DNA of 64,000 bases from Prosapia bicincta (lineage: Eukaryota > Arthropoda > Insecta > Hemiptera > Cercopidae). The DNA is taken from contig JBAIZL010000002.1 in assembly GCA_036971475.1 (NCBI GenBank), forward strand, positions 226,919,643-226,983,642, written 5' to 3'. Each line of letters begins with the position of its first letter. The stretch's first letter is position 1. The notes beneath the pieces are model-generated. The model had not been told where the DNA came from. It saw only the letters and a program-made list of their open reading frames with translations, and did no database searches. Both the position numbers and the translations under genes were made by a program. Below are positions 1-13,615 of this stretch, one piece after another.

Positions 1-719
1 CCCTCTTAATTACTACGTTAATCATTTTTACAAAGAAGTGTTCTGATACTCGTTGCAAATATGTCAAAGTTTAGTACAGTAAACATATGGCTAACAAAGC
101 TTTCTTAGAGGTGCATTTTCCTTAACACGTTCAATGTAACTGGATGCAGGCCTGTTGTACAGATAGTCTATCCCATAAGGCTGCACTGTTTTTACTGAAT
201 TGTTAGTCACTACATCATCTGTTTATTAGAAGTTTGGTGCTTAGTGAGGTTCAAAATATTGAGCGAGTTTCAACTCAATTTTATGTGACCCGTTCGCGGC
301 TGATCATTTTATGCTCTTCCACACACAAGACATGACAACAAAACTTTCATTTTAGGCAACATTTTAATTAAATACGTAAATGGGTTTAAAACCTGTAAAT
401 AAAGAAATATGTTTGTTAGATATTATTTGAACAAAATTAATGTCATTCCCAAATCCAATCGTGTTTTTTTTAGTGAAATTCAGAACTCAATGTAAAAATT
501 TTTCATGGCAATATAGATAATTATATATATAGGCCTACATAAACAAAAAATGATATAGCCTAGAAATACACACCAAAACATTTCTCACAAATTTTACACA
601 TAAACCATCATACACACAGTTACTCTCCCCTATAAACTGACACAAACAGGCATTGTCCTTCTCTGAGAGCTGAGGACAGATTAAAGTGATAAACAAAGTC
701 TAATTACTTCACCGGTTCC

Positions 720-790
720 TGATTTGCACGGTCTTGCGTGCGGCGCGGCGGCCCGTCACCCGGATCCGGGTGGCCCGCAGCGAATGTGTT
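720..790. other. GC-rich palindromic island in abd-A intron
   Basis: About 70 bases of very high GC sit in an AT-rich intron. Bases 757-772 (CACCCGGATCCGGGTG) form a perfect 16-bp palindrome. Neither strand shows a recognisable coding motif or a convincing exon with splice sites. It may be a protein-binding element or a small repeat remnant. Confidence 0.4.
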
Positions 791-919
791 TACCAATTAA
801 TTGATTTTTCTAGAAACTGAGGACACATATAAATTAATATTTTATTAATTAAAATTTTTGAAGCAAAATGAAAATTTAAACAATGTTTTTTATCAATTAT
901 ATGGATCAATATTAGACCC

Positions 920-1063
920 CACAGAATGTTCACAAAAAATGGAATGGTAGAGGTATGTAACTTATAGAAGATTTCAAGTTATATAGGTTTCCACAGAATG
1001 TTCACAAAAAATGGAATGGTAGAGGTATGTAACTTATAGAAGATTTAAAGTTATATAGGTTTC
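920..1063. repeat. Tandem duplication, 72-bp unit, two copies
   Basis: The segment starting CACAGAATGTTCACAAAAAA at 920 recurs at 992 with almost no change. It is a recent local duplication with no coding content. Confidence 0.9.
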
Positions 1064-3039
1064 AGTTAGATTATCCTTAGATGAACATAAAAATTTAAGG
1101 AAATTTAAAAATACGACATGCGGACTGTTATATTGATAAATTTGTTTGTTGTTTTTGTGAATTGGAAACATTTTCTTATAAGGCCTATCTGTGTTTAGGT
1201 AGGAAATGAAATGTTTTGGCTACTGTAAATCAGGAAGCTGTAAACGCTGGTAAACATCGTCTATGTAAGGCTATATGTAATCATAACACAGCTAAAACAA
1301 TTTGCAGGGTTTTAATTCTACGTACGAGAAAACTATATTAAATAAATAACATTTCAACTACTTTTACAAAACTATGAGTAAACTCATGTTAAGCATGTAA
1401 TAATATCTATTTTATTTATTTAATAGACGAATTTCACTTCTATGCATTTTCTTTGCCTCTTTATAGAAATTATTTAAAAATATACAATCTTAAAATAATA
1501 TACTGTGTATACAATATAGGGAAAAACAAGTTTGTAGTAATTTTCCAATCATATCTGTTACTAAAAATAAATGCTAGCGCTATTTCATGTTCTTACAGGG
1601 CCAGTAACTTCCGAAGAAGTGTTGAAGTGTTCTCGGGAGAAAGTCAATGTTTTGCGGGCAACTTAGTGAACAAACGAACGCTAAAGTCCAAGAGTGTTGA
1701 AAGGTTACGAATATCGCAATAAATGTTGCTCAAATATTATTTAGTTCAAATTAAGGTAATACTATCTGTCACTGTTACAGAAACAATTTTATAATTATTA
1801 AATCTGAATAAATTATTTTCCACTTCAACACAATTATAAGTTTCCATAAAAATGCCTTTACTAAAGACTACAGATGTATTTTTAAATTTATTTTATAAGA
1901 ACGTTTTATGATAATAACAAATAAGGCCTAAGAACCTTACGACATTAAGCTCAATAAATAAATAAAATTATAACCAAAAGTGCAACCTAAATAGTATGTA
2001 GGTACAGTACGTGTCGGAGGTAATATATTTTATATGTGCGAAATAAAAAACTAGAAACTTGAAGCTGGAAATGGTAGAAATTTAAATCAATTACGTAACA
2101 TATTAACGTTATTTCGTAGATGAAAAGTTTAACTAAAATCCTAAAGAATATTACTTTATATAAGTAATGACAACAATCGTAGTAGAGTAATTTCTTTGAA
2201 ATTGAATAATTTCACTGATACAATGTTATCCATTAAACAATGTAGAGGCCTACGTAAGAAAATCTATACTAATAAATTAATGGTATTTTTAATTCCGTAA
2301 AAAAAAACATACTTGAAAGTTTCATTTAGTATCCATTGCTGAAGTAAGTATTTAGTATCCATTGCTTAAAAAAATATACATTAATACACAATTACTAAGT
2401 TATAATGGCGAGTTTCGATTTTTACTGCAATTGTTAATTTGAAACTCGATTCAAAGTAAATTATAAGGTAGAAGTACAGATAATTTTTACTAACCTTAAA
2501 CTCTGTAACAGTTTTTATAAGAAATTAAAGAACCATTATGTTACTAGTAATATGTCTTTGTTGACATGAATTTAATGTTTGTACACTACATGACCTAAAT
2601 GTATTAAATTGAAATGATTTGTGTACTGTTCGGAAACGCCAGAATGTAAGGTTAGATACTGTGTCTGGGTTGGAATTGAAATCCCGATAAAACAGCAACA
2701 CCACAATCATTTCAATTAATCTAAATTGGTCGTAAATCATTACCATTCCTCCTCTCTGACTGAAACACTCCATCAGAAACATATCTTCAATTCACGCAAA
2801 TACACACGCGGGCGCAGACATAACTCAGCTGCCATGACACGACATGTGTTTAGTATGTTACAACCTAAGTACAGTATATTCAATCTGCAATAAAGGACAG
2901 CGTTTCTTTATCGAGATGTGCAAACATACACACACAGCATAGTTCTACAGCTGGGACAGAAGGTTGGGGGGCATATGAAATTTCAAGGTATGAGAGAATA
3001 AAAATAATACCTGGATAGAAGAGCTCTTTGAACGTCTGG

Positions 3040-4168
3040 GAGATTGTGATCCACTATAATTTACAAAGGTGAAGTTGGGAATGTGGCAAAGAGGACAATT
3101 AGGAACCAAATAAAAATTGCTTGTAGCAAGAAAACAAATATCAGCAATGATAAAAATATGAGCAAAAAATGGTTTGTATTACAACATGTAGAAGAGAATT
3201 AAAAATATATTGATAAAAGAAGGCATTATGAACATGTAGAAGAGGAAAATTATCATCAAAAAAAGGGTAGAGTAGAATGAACATCCAGAAGAGTATAAAA
3301 AATACAAGCAAAAAAAGGGTGATATGGACAGAATCAAATTATTTTTATCTAATCAATCTGGCAGTTATATTTTACCCCATAACTTACAAGACCAGAGAAA
3401 ATTATCTTGAGTTTTCCATGCATTTCATATTTAGGCCCCTCCTAATTATAGCACTGAAGTTATTTTTTTGGTTTTCAAAACTACTAACTTTTCTTTCTTC
3501 AAGGTTGTCTCTTTTTTAATTAAGGAGATTGTGATCCACTATAATTTACAGAGGTGAAGTGGTGAATGTGGCAAAAAGGACAGTTAGGAACCAAATAAAA
3601 TTGCTTGTAGTAAGAAAACAAATATCAGCAATGATAAAATATGAGCAAAAAATTGTTTGCATTACAACATGTAGAAGAGAATATAAAATATATTAGTAGA
3701 AAAAGGCGGTATGAACATGTAGAAGAGGAAAATTATTATAAAAAAGGGGTAGAATGAACATCCAGACAGGTATAAAAAATACAAGCAAAAAAAGGGTGAT
3801 ATGGGAATACAGAAGAAGATCCAAGCATGCCCTCATGCTACTATAGCGCTCCACGGGATACAGTAGGCCTAAAACAGGAAATTTTGTGAAAATTTATATT
3901 GTAGGCCTATGCTTTATTATGTATTAGAAATGTTAAACCATACTAATTTCTTGAGTTTGTTACGAAGCATAGAGGATAAAATTATTTTCAACTAATCGAT
4001 CTGGCAGTTATATTTCCCCCATAACTTACAAAACCAAAGAGAATTATCTTGAATTTCCATGCATTTCATATTTAGGCCCCTCCTAATAATAGCACTGAAG
4101 TTATTTCTCTAGTTTTCAAAAATTAATAATTTTTCTTTCCTCAAAGTTGTCTCTTTTTTAATTAAGGC
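3040..4168. repeat. Imperfect direct duplication of about 0.5 kb
   Basis: A block beginning GAGATTGTGATCCACTATAA at 3040 is repeated from 3524. Both copies end with GTTGTCTCTTTTTTAATTAAGG (about 3523 and 4167). The second copy is longer because of extra sequence around 3800-3970. Short internal motifs (ACATGTAGAAGAG) also repeat within each copy. No protein-coding signal was recognised. Confidence 0.8.
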
Positions 4169-5994
4169 AAGCCTATGCCCTGATTTAAATGGAAGATTTT
4201 CATTTCTATGGTCATTAAGAATTATTTGATAGAGCTATTCAAAAATTGTTACTCTAAATCCCTTTAAATAAAATTATTTGAGTCTCAAAAACCCTACAAA
4301 CAACCTACTGGGTGAATTTAATTTTATTTTTGTATTTTTAAAAATAAGATTTCTGTACAAGACATATGACCTTGTTGTATGCTGTTATATAACCTTTGAT
4401 AAAAGATGTAGGCCTACTTCCACTATAAAAATTGCAAAGCAGATTAAATATACCATAACTGTAAATATACCACATCATGAATAGAAATATTTAAGCACAT
4501 GATTTATTTACTTGGGGCTTAACAGTAGGAAAATGGATAAAGTCTACATTTTTTCAAATAGCTTTTAAACGGTTCAGTTTATCAAAACCTTTTTTACCAG
4601 CCACATATAGACTGATGTTGATGGGTAAATAATTGGAAAGAATTTTGTCTTTTGCACCTATAAGGAAAACCTTATAGAATTATAGTTATATAAATGAAAA
4701 ATTATTTTTGTGGTGGCAGTTCTTTGGCCAGAACCTAATAGGTTTGTGATTTAAAGTCTAAAGTGAATAAAATTTTTTATGTAAATAAACTCTGACATTA
4801 AAATTTCAGAAAGAATTTAATAGTGATTTAAAAATATGAACGTAGTTGAAACTTTATTTTTTAATCGATCGATTTAAAACACTAAAGCTTGAAAAATTAT
4901 TGTTTTTTTAATAATTTACAAATTGTTTAAAGATGTTTACAGTATAGTATTTGAAATTTTTTTTTAATAGTTGAATAAACCAACATTAAGACAATACATA
5001 TCCAATCAGGCTAATAGCCTATCTTTGTAAGGCTACCGAACATGTCACACTATGAACTAAATATTTCTTACACTATTTCTACTTTACTTGAAAATATTTT
5101 ATCTTTTATTATTTTTAGTAGTCTTTAAGTTTAAACATTATTTAAAACTAAGCAAACTTCCTAGTATTCATTAGAAACTAAAATAATCATAATTAATTAT
5201 AACGATTCTTCATCCTACTATATTATCCTTTTTTATTATCATTGCTAAAGTTAATTTCACAAAGTAGAAAGTTGCTGAAGAACACTAGGCTATGTTTTAA
5301 AAAACAAAAATTAACAGAATATATTCCCTCAGTAACGCATTTCTCCCGTTTAATAACGGATGCCCTATCGCCATAGCTTCGAGTTTAAACGGGTAAATTT
5401 AAAATAATGAAAGTTGTATAAAGCGTGGCTTCTAAGACTTTTAATTCTTTATTTTATAGAAGAGTTACAAAACAGAAAATTCTTTTACACGTTCTCTGGT
5501 GTTATAGACAAAAAAACTCTTCTGGAATTTATATTATTATTTAGTTTTTTTATCTTGGAATGGATGAGTTCAAAAAATGGTGTAAGACCTATGTAACGTA
5601 CTCAATTCTGGACAATCATTTTACTTTACTAAGCTCTTCTTATTCCTTAAACATGATGGATGCCCTAAGATGTTCTTAAAATAAATTCTAAATGAAATAA
5701 TTTCTAAACGTTTTTATTTCACTCAAATGTAAAGCCTATGTTTTTTGGTAAAACAAGCATTTTCTCAGTTTTTTCTAAAATTTCATAAAATCGATTACAG
5801 AATTATAAAATTGTTTATTTATGACTAAAATATTCAGTGCTTTGTGTTTGCAGAGTGATAATAAAATGTAACTACTTAAAAGTATTTAAGCAGCTGTTAT
5901 CAAAAAGTAATTATAGAAATTGGAATAAGGTAATGGGAATAGATAATGTAAATTTGTGCAACGCCTCACCTTTTTTTTATCAAATGTTAACTAA

Positions 5995-6082
5995 TGCCTA
6001 GTTTCTTGTTCAATTAAATAGACAACTGATGAAAGATATGCCTAGTTTCTTGTTCAATTAAATAGACAACTGATGAAAGATA
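5995..6082. repeat. Tandem duplication of a 43-44 bp unit
   Basis: ATGCCTAGTTTCTTGTTCAA plus about 24 following bases occurs twice in direct succession, essentially identical. It is short and noncoding. Confidence 0.85.
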
Positions 6083-6909
6083 AAAGCTCTAACGTAGTTT
6101 GAACAGGATAAAACTGCAGGTTGTATGATATAACAATTTTCCAACATACAATTTTACTTTGACTTATTTACTAATACTTTTTCAAACAGTAGACTAGATC
6201 TATCTATAGTCCTATAAGTTTCACCATATAATCCCCAAAGTACATTTTTAATAGCTAATTATTAGGGGAATGTAAAATTTGTACAGGTAACCTAAAGTGA
6301 AATGTAAAAACAATAGACAGGTTTTACATGAATTACAGTTCCAGTCTGTAATTGGATATCCCCTGAAACGGGTGTCTTAATTCTCATCCTACTTTAGGCA
6401 AGTTTTATAAACTTTAGTGTAGATCAAGCACAAGACGGAATAAAATATAAAAAATTAATAACTAATTTCCAGAGGTAAAACTTATATTGCCTACCAACAA
6501 ACACGTTCGTAAAATGTTACCAACAAAAATAAATTTTTGAATTGTGACAAAATGTAAAATTTGGGTTAAAATAATAAACAGAAAAAACCAATGATGAATA
6601 AATAATCTTCATTTTAAAATGTTTAAAAGATCTACAATAAGTTACAATGAAATACAGTCTATAATATGTTGTAAAATCGTATATTGTTATCTTACTAGTT
6701 TCAAGTAGGCATTCAACCAATCGGATGTAGTTATATTGCAAAAAGGTAATATACCGATAAAGAAGAATTTACATTATTAGTTTTATTGTTATTAATATAA
6801 TGGCTTATAGGTATTGTCTACAATTGAGGAATATTTTTATTTAAATAAGTAAATTAATTATATATCTTGTAAATTAAAACGTATTTAACAATAGGCGCAA
6901 CATCTAGTA

Positions 6910-7265
6910 TTTGGTCATTTTAAGACACAATTTGACAGAGAATTTCGAAATTTATCGGTTGCCCTTGGGTTCATTGAGAATACTGTTTCGGGTATTGTTT
7001 TTTAAATATATACTGAAATACGGCACTTTTTATCGAATGTTTACTTACTTTCAAAAAATTCTTTAAACGTTTGTAAGTAATTAAATATTTTAAAATTTGG
7101 TCTACACAGCTTACGATAGAGATACGAATGGCTCCGACGGAATTTCGAACGCGCAGTTTGACAACGAATTTCAACATTTTCTCGCCTTGACCTTTCCTTA
7201 TGTTCTTTGGGAATGTTATACGAATATTGTCTTTTTTTAATATTTACTAAAATGCGGACCTGTTT
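6910..7265. repeat. Old imperfect duplication
   Basis: Bases about 6928-7023 and 7152-7258 share a diverged pattern: CA.TTTGACA..GAATTTC, later a GAATACTGTTTCGGGTATTG-like block, and a TACTGAAATACGG/TACTAAAATGCGG end. It looks like a decayed pair of repeat copies. Minus-strand frames across it are not recognisable proteins. Confidence 0.4.
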
Positions 7266-8316
7266 ATTTAGAACTTCCCGTTTTTTGATAAATCTTCTCA
7301 TTTTATTCAACTTGAAAAAATAATTTTAAGAATTTTAATTCAAAATAGACCTTTCCTTGAAAAATATATAAATACTATAAAAGTAAATGGATAAAATATA
7401 AAACTCTGTGAAAATTAGAATGTTTCATATTATATTCAATAATGCATCAAGAATTTCAAATCAAATAGACGTTAGAACGTTTCCTTTTATATTTAATAAT
7501 GTCTTAAAACAATGGGTTTCCTATTTCATGAATTTAATGTAGTAGTAGCCATAATGAATTCATATATTAAAAATATAGACCTATATGTAATAATTATGTG
7601 GTTATAAACATATTTCCTATTTACTGTTATGATATTTTTAATATATTGTAGGTAAACTCATAATGTATATGTTATTCTAATTTTAAATGAATTTTTGTAA
7701 GATGACCATAATATGTAATTTAATTTGTAGGTTGATAGTATAACCATTAGCTTATGCAGTTTACCGTTATAACATATGCATACGTCTTAATTATTCCCAT
7801 TTACAAATGGTTATCACGATGAACTTCTGTAATGGAATTTAAAATGATTACATCACTTCATAAATGGATTCAATTAAATAGACGGCAAGTAGCATAAATT
7901 TCTTATTATAAAACATTTAATGTATTAGACTATGTACAATAAAGCATTATTATTTTCCTCAATATGTTAAAAGTATTCGGTTTTAATGTGCAAAGGTTTT
8001 AAAAATACTCCAGTTTAATTAATTACACCTTGATTAAAGAGTTTTGTTTATATTTTCCTGCTTTGACGAATATTCACCACAACGCTTGGTATGTGATAAA
8101 AATTACAATTATTAATAGAGTAAAAGTAACAATCTAAATTTTGTTAGTCAAATATAAAAAAAAGCGTGAGCTAAATTATATATAGGCCTAAGGTATATGG
8201 GGCGTTTGAAATAAAATTATTCATAACATTATATTTAAATTAATTGTAAAAATATATTTTTTCACCTTTCTAATTATATTGGTCTATAATGTGCATTAAA
8301 AATATTTTTATCTCTT

Positions 8317-8452
8317 GAATTTTGCAGTCCACTACGTTCAGTGAAACTTAATTAATCACTTTATGACTATCCTAACTTAAATTTTGTAAATTTTACAAAT
8401 TTACAAAATTAAAATTTGAGTAGTCATAAACTAATGTAAAAGTGATTATTAT
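8317..8452. repeat. Foldback repeat, family shared with 32853-33117
   Basis: The left part (AGTCCACTACGTTCAGTGAA, TTAATCACTTTATGACTATCC) is the reverse complement of sequence at 33048-33115. The right half folds back on the left around an AAATTTTGTAAATTTTACAA core at about 8385-8410. This is a diverged copy of a palindromic, probably transposon-derived family. Confidence 0.6.
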
Positions 8453-9312
8453 TTGAATATAAATTATTGGTTATTCTAAATATAAATTATAACTTTGTTA
8501 ATAATTGGTGATTGTAGAGATATTTTATCAATACAAAAACACAACATAATTAATGATCAATTCTGACAAATAAACAAAGCAGAATGGCTTCCAGAATTAA
8601 TGCATGAGAAACGTTTCTTGAACTGTTGGAAAAATAGTAAGCATTTTTGTTATTAATGATCCAAAAATTTCCTTAAAAATGAAATTGGCATTTACTTACT
8701 GTGTCCACGTGTACGATTTTAGCGGAAAAAATTTTACCGGCCGACTCATAAAGTCATCAGGGATACGACAAAAATTATTATAACTCTCGCCCCAAAAAAT
8801 AATAATTTTGGAAAATTGTAATTAACCCATATCTGGTGCTAAGTGCTGGTAAAAATGCACATTGCCCACCCTCATTACAATGCTTATAAAACGAATCAAA
8901 AGCCTATATCGGTAATTATTGTTTGTTATTGCAACGGAAGGTTAATTTTATATACCTATGAAGTATCTAGTCAGGATAGATTTGGTTATAATTGTATATG
9001 TTTAACCAAAAATGTACACACGTAAGGCTAGAATAGAGATCACGTGACGTCCCCTGGCAAAAAGTCACGAGGAAGTAGTCACGTAATTGTTAATGTTGTA
9101 TAAAATTACAACCAAATCTATCCTGACTGGACACTTTATAGCTATATTTTAATATTGGAATATAGGCCTAGTAGTGTATAAAATTATAACCAAATCTATC
9201 CTGACTGGACACTTTATAGCTATATTTTAATATTGGAATATAGGCCTAGTAGTGTATAAAATTATAACCAAATCCATCCTAACTGGGGACTTTATAGCTA
9301 TATTTAAATATA

Positions 9313-9393
9313 TGTATGTCCTATACGTAGTACGGCGCGTGTATGTCCTATACGTAGTACGGCGCGTGTATGTCCTATACGTAGTACGGCGCG
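9313..9393. repeat. Triplicated 26-bp minisatellite
   Basis: Three near-identical units built on GTATGTCCTATACGTAGTAC and GGCGC lie inside the foldback element. The short frame reading VYVLYVVRR repeatedly across it is a by-product of the repeat. Confidence 0.85.
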
Positions 9394-9573
9394 CTGTTGT
9401 TACGCGAACGTTGTACTTTACACTACTCCGTGCTGAATTTGATAAAATGGTGTTTTTTCACAGACCGAGAGTTTTCTGAATTTGATAAAATGGTGTTTTT
9501 TCACAGACCGAGAGTTTTCGTTATTTTTTTCGTATCCCTGATGACTTTCAGCGTCGGCCGGTATATTTTTTTC

Positions 9574-9896
9574 TAGGGATGGGCCGATTCCGATTCTCGA
9601 TTCCAGGAATCGTCGATTCTAGGTGGTATCGAGGAATCGTCGATACTCGATTCTTCATTCATAAAAGCGTCGATTCCGATTCCTATTTTGTTAACTATTA
9701 AAATATGCGTGTGGAGTAATTTATTACCAAACAAAATTTATTATATTTGTATGGAAAAATAATTAATTACCAACTATGTCTTATTTATGTATTAGTTGAT
9801 TTGAATGAATTAAATGATTAAAGTAAACGAAAATATTATTATTTATGAAGCAACAGCAATCAAGATCGTAACCATTTCTGGTCATTTGACATCGCT

Positions 9897-9937
<41 letters not shown>

Positions 9938-10324
9938 AAATGTCAGAACAAAACACAAAAAAGTACAGTAAAAACTCGATTAACCGTCACCGTCGGAACC
10001 GTGGCCATGACGGTTGAGCGAATAGACGGATAACAGAAACACTGTATTATTCCTCCGAAACTTAACCTTAATAAATTATATTATAGACAGATATCACTCT
10101 CACGGTTGAAGGTTTTGTGTAGCCTATTACATTAAAACAGAACTTTTAAAAGGTTTTGCCATATGACCAAGATGTTAACTAAATTAATTATTAGAGAACT
10201 AACATGTAAGCTAATATAACTTGAAAGAATCGAGAATCGAGAATCGATTAAAGAATCGAGAATCGAAAGGAAAATTTTAGAATCGGAATCGGAATCGAAA
10301 ATTTTAGGAATCGGCCCATCCCTA
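9574..10324. mobile_element. hAT-type MITE, copy 1 (751 bp)
   Basis: Both ends carry the same 18-bp terminal inverted repeat, TAGGGATGGGCCGATTCC. The element is flanked by a perfect 8-bp target duplication, TTTTTTTC, at 9566-9573 and 10325-10332. An 8-bp duplication and TAGGG-type ends are hallmarks of the hAT superfamily. The interior holds a pure TC tract (9900-9934) and repeats of the ATTCCGATTC word near the ends; no transposase is encoded. A second copy in opposite orientation lies at 30211-30941. It inserted into the right inverted end of an older foldback element. Confidence 0.93.
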
Positions 10325-13300
10325 TTTTTTTCGGTAAAATCATACACGTGGGAACGGTAAATAAATACCTATAAATTTGGTAGGATGGACAAACCGAAAA
10401 ATATTTATAATCCAATTATATCAGCATTGTGTTTTTAAAACGGTTGTTTTAATACTTGTGTCAACATGAATGCTTTCCTGCAAGACTGTAATAACTAACA
10501 AAAATAAAATAACTCCCCCCCCCTTCATAAGACCTAGGAAATGTGAATAATTTTTTTTCATAAATGTAGTAAGAGGTTGTTTGTAATAAATGTTTTTTAG
10601 TAAAATGATTTAGTCTATAACTTTAAAAATTGTTTAATTAGAACTGTTTTATAAGTTTTGTAATCTAGATTTTAAACATTGTTTTAAAACAATTTTTTTT
10701 GGTTAAATCCGTGTATAATCAGAGTAGCCTATTTAATGCAAGGTTAATAATACTTACATTATAAATATAATAAACAAAAACTAAAACATACCATAAGCTA
10801 TTTTTATTTTGTTGGTTTTTACAGACTATGTAGGCCTATATTTTTTTGTAGTTTTGACCATTTAAAGGTTTACAAAAAAAAAAAATTAATTCTACATGGA
10901 TTTAGTGTTACGTTTCGGAATAGAAGGTGGTTATTTTTATTTTTTAAATTACATTACTCTTTGCATGTATTTAGTATTATGTACCATACACTAAGCTTTA
11001 ATTTTGTGATAATAGTTGAAGAATGCAAGTTAATTATTTTCAAGGAAATTTTAAAGTTGAATCCAGTTGTGTTTTTTTTAAAGTTTCAGATTTAAAATAT
11101 ATAAAAATATAATTTACATTTCTTTAACAATCTAATAAATAAGCCAATAATAACTTTACTGCAAAAATATATTTTATTTATTCTTATTGTTGATCACCTC
11201 TAACGATCGGTAATGTAATTAAAAATTGCTAGAGAGAATAAAACATTTACGGTACCAGATTTACGATAAATTCATTTAGTTTCAACAAACTATTAATGCA
11301 TGATATAGAAACAACAGTTCATAGTTTGGTATTAAATTATGCTTACATGACAAGAGCACCTATTTTGTTTTTGTATAAAATGTTTATTACTTTAAAGTCT
11401 GTTTGTTGGAAGGTTAGTGGCAAGGTAGAATACGATTTGAAAGGGTGTATTTTTTACATAGCCTCAGGTGAACAATAGCCTTCCTTAGCAACTGAATCTT
11501 CATATATTTTACTAAGCACAAAGCACAGAGGAAACTTAAAAGATTCAAACAATGAATGACCTCTAAATTATTACATCCTGTGGATACCTAATATGAGGCT
11601 TTTTGTGGACCCAAGAAATAATAAATTTTAAAAAAAAGATATAAACAGAAAGGCAATAAGAATAGAATGGGTAAGAAGAAAAGTGACAGTACAAGTGTGG
11701 ATAGAGGCAAGGCTATAAATGAAGACTAATTGATGTGAAATTGTCAAAACATATTCTTCCTAATCATTAAACCTTACTTTCTTTAATTGGTCTATTCATG
11801 CGAGCTATTTAGTTTCACCTTCTGTAAAATTAAAACTTTAATTTAAAAAAACGATTGACAAATATTTGTTTTACCTGGTATTGTTTAAAGCAACAATGCA
11901 ATTATTCCTATTGAAGTGTGTACATAAAATGAAACAGCTTCATCCCTTTAAACTTGAAAATAATTATAAATTTTAGAGGTCCAATAAGTGGTATAGGCTA
12001 TAAATTTTATAGTAGTGGTTTTTGCAATTGTCTGACAATTACATTAGAGTAGGTCTAATTGTTTGAATAACCTAGTAACTTAAGACTATGTTTGGAACCA
12101 AATTTAAGCAGGTCAATGAATTTTGAGTAAGATCTTATACTTTAAAAACTAAATAAATTTTTAAATTGAGAAAATATTGTCGATGACATTATAATGTTCA
12201 GCCTACATTTTTCATTAATTGTCATAAAAGTAAAATAGTATAATTAGCTTTAAATAATAGGCCTAATTATCTTGTAATTTATGCATGCTGAATAATCTAA
12301 TATTTACATTAGACCTAACATTTATAAGGTAAATAATTATTATTTATGAGCTAATTTGCATTTATGCAATAAAATTACTATAGTAGCAACATAAAATTAA
12401 TTAGGAATTAGTGGTTTCTAGATTTAATTATAATTTTCTACCATATTAAGTAAAAGCTACATGAATGTAATTAACAGATTTTTTTATAGTTATTTCTATC
12501 TTAGAAGAACGAAATTATATTATTGTAAAACATTTTTAAATTAATGAGACAAGTTATCAACATTTTGTGTTATAGGCCATTATTTATTAGCCTAAAATAA
12601 GAAAAATGCAATTAACAAATAATTTTTAAAATATATGAAAACATTCAAAACAAAATATTAAAAAGCGTGGTAGGCCTACAAGAACAATGACAAAATTTAA
12701 AAATTTACAGAAATATTCGAACAAACATTCAACTTAAGCACAAGAAAGCATTTATTAACACATTTGACAGACGTCTACGTGCAGAACATCACATACAACA
12801 TATAAAAAAATTGCTAATGGGCAATAATAATCAGAGTTAATGACCCATAAACATGATAATAGTCAACGGGTCATTTGGTGAGTTCTTTAAAAAAATTATA
12901 AATTGCCTTACAAACACGTCATTTAAAATTATAGTCCAATGTTGATAAAACAATTAATTAATTGAATTAATTATTTCCTACATAGGCCTACATTATGCAA
13001 GCCACATATCATTATCATTAGTCCTATTACTATTATTATTATTATTATTACTATTCACTATTGTTATTGTTATTATGACAAATAGTGTTCAAATGATAAT
13101 TTTATAAAAACTAAATTGACAAACAGAAATAAGAAGCTTAACATGTAATTACATTATAATAAATTTTTATATTAGACTATAGGAAAGCTAAATTCAACTA
13201 TAAAAATAAATTTACAAAATTTGTCATTGTAATTAATTTTTGTTTAAAAACATATTGCACAGTAATAAAGGAAATCAATTTGCCTTGCATATTGTAATTT

Positions 13301-13615
13301 GATTATAATTACAGAAAGTTGCATTTAAAAATGCAATATTCGGTATAAAATGTCACTTTTTATTGTTATTACACTATAACATAGCCATTAACACTTTATG
13401 GGGCAATAAAGGAGCAATTAATAGCCCAAATAATGGTTTTTATTACTCTCTAATCGGTTTTATAGTGATATTGTTATAGTAATTGTAACATCGTCCATTT
13501 ATTTAATGGGGTTATAATCGTGTGTGAAATCTGTAATAAAATAAGGGTTTCAGCAGGTAGCTAGTGGGCATGCCATGCAGTTTTATTGTCAATTTTATTG
13601 ACTTACAAAGTGTCG

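Larger units (their letters stand above)
8695..10360. mobile_element. Foldback element with long inverted ends, interrupted by a hAT MITE
   Basis: Bases 8703-8790 (CCACGTGTACGATTTTAGC .. ACCGGCCGAC .. AAGTCATCAGGGATACGA) reappear inverted at about 9510-9565 and 10333-10355. The right inverted end is split exactly by the hAT insertion at 9574-10324. Between the ends lie a repeat of about 78 bp (9100-9260), three copies of a 26-bp GTATGTCCTATACGTAGTAC-type unit (9313-9393), and a 44-bp duplication with the unit TTTGATAAAATGG.. (about 9437-9520). A further inverted match (TCAGGATAGATTTGGTTATA at 8971 against its complement at about 9109) makes the whole unit strongly palindromic. No transposase was found, so it is a non-autonomous DNA element of unknown superfamily. 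Confidence 0.65.

Noticed and set aside
1453..1722. 89-codon plus-strand frame in the intron
   Set aside because: AT-biased composition, no known motif and sense opposite to abd-A; most likely chance.
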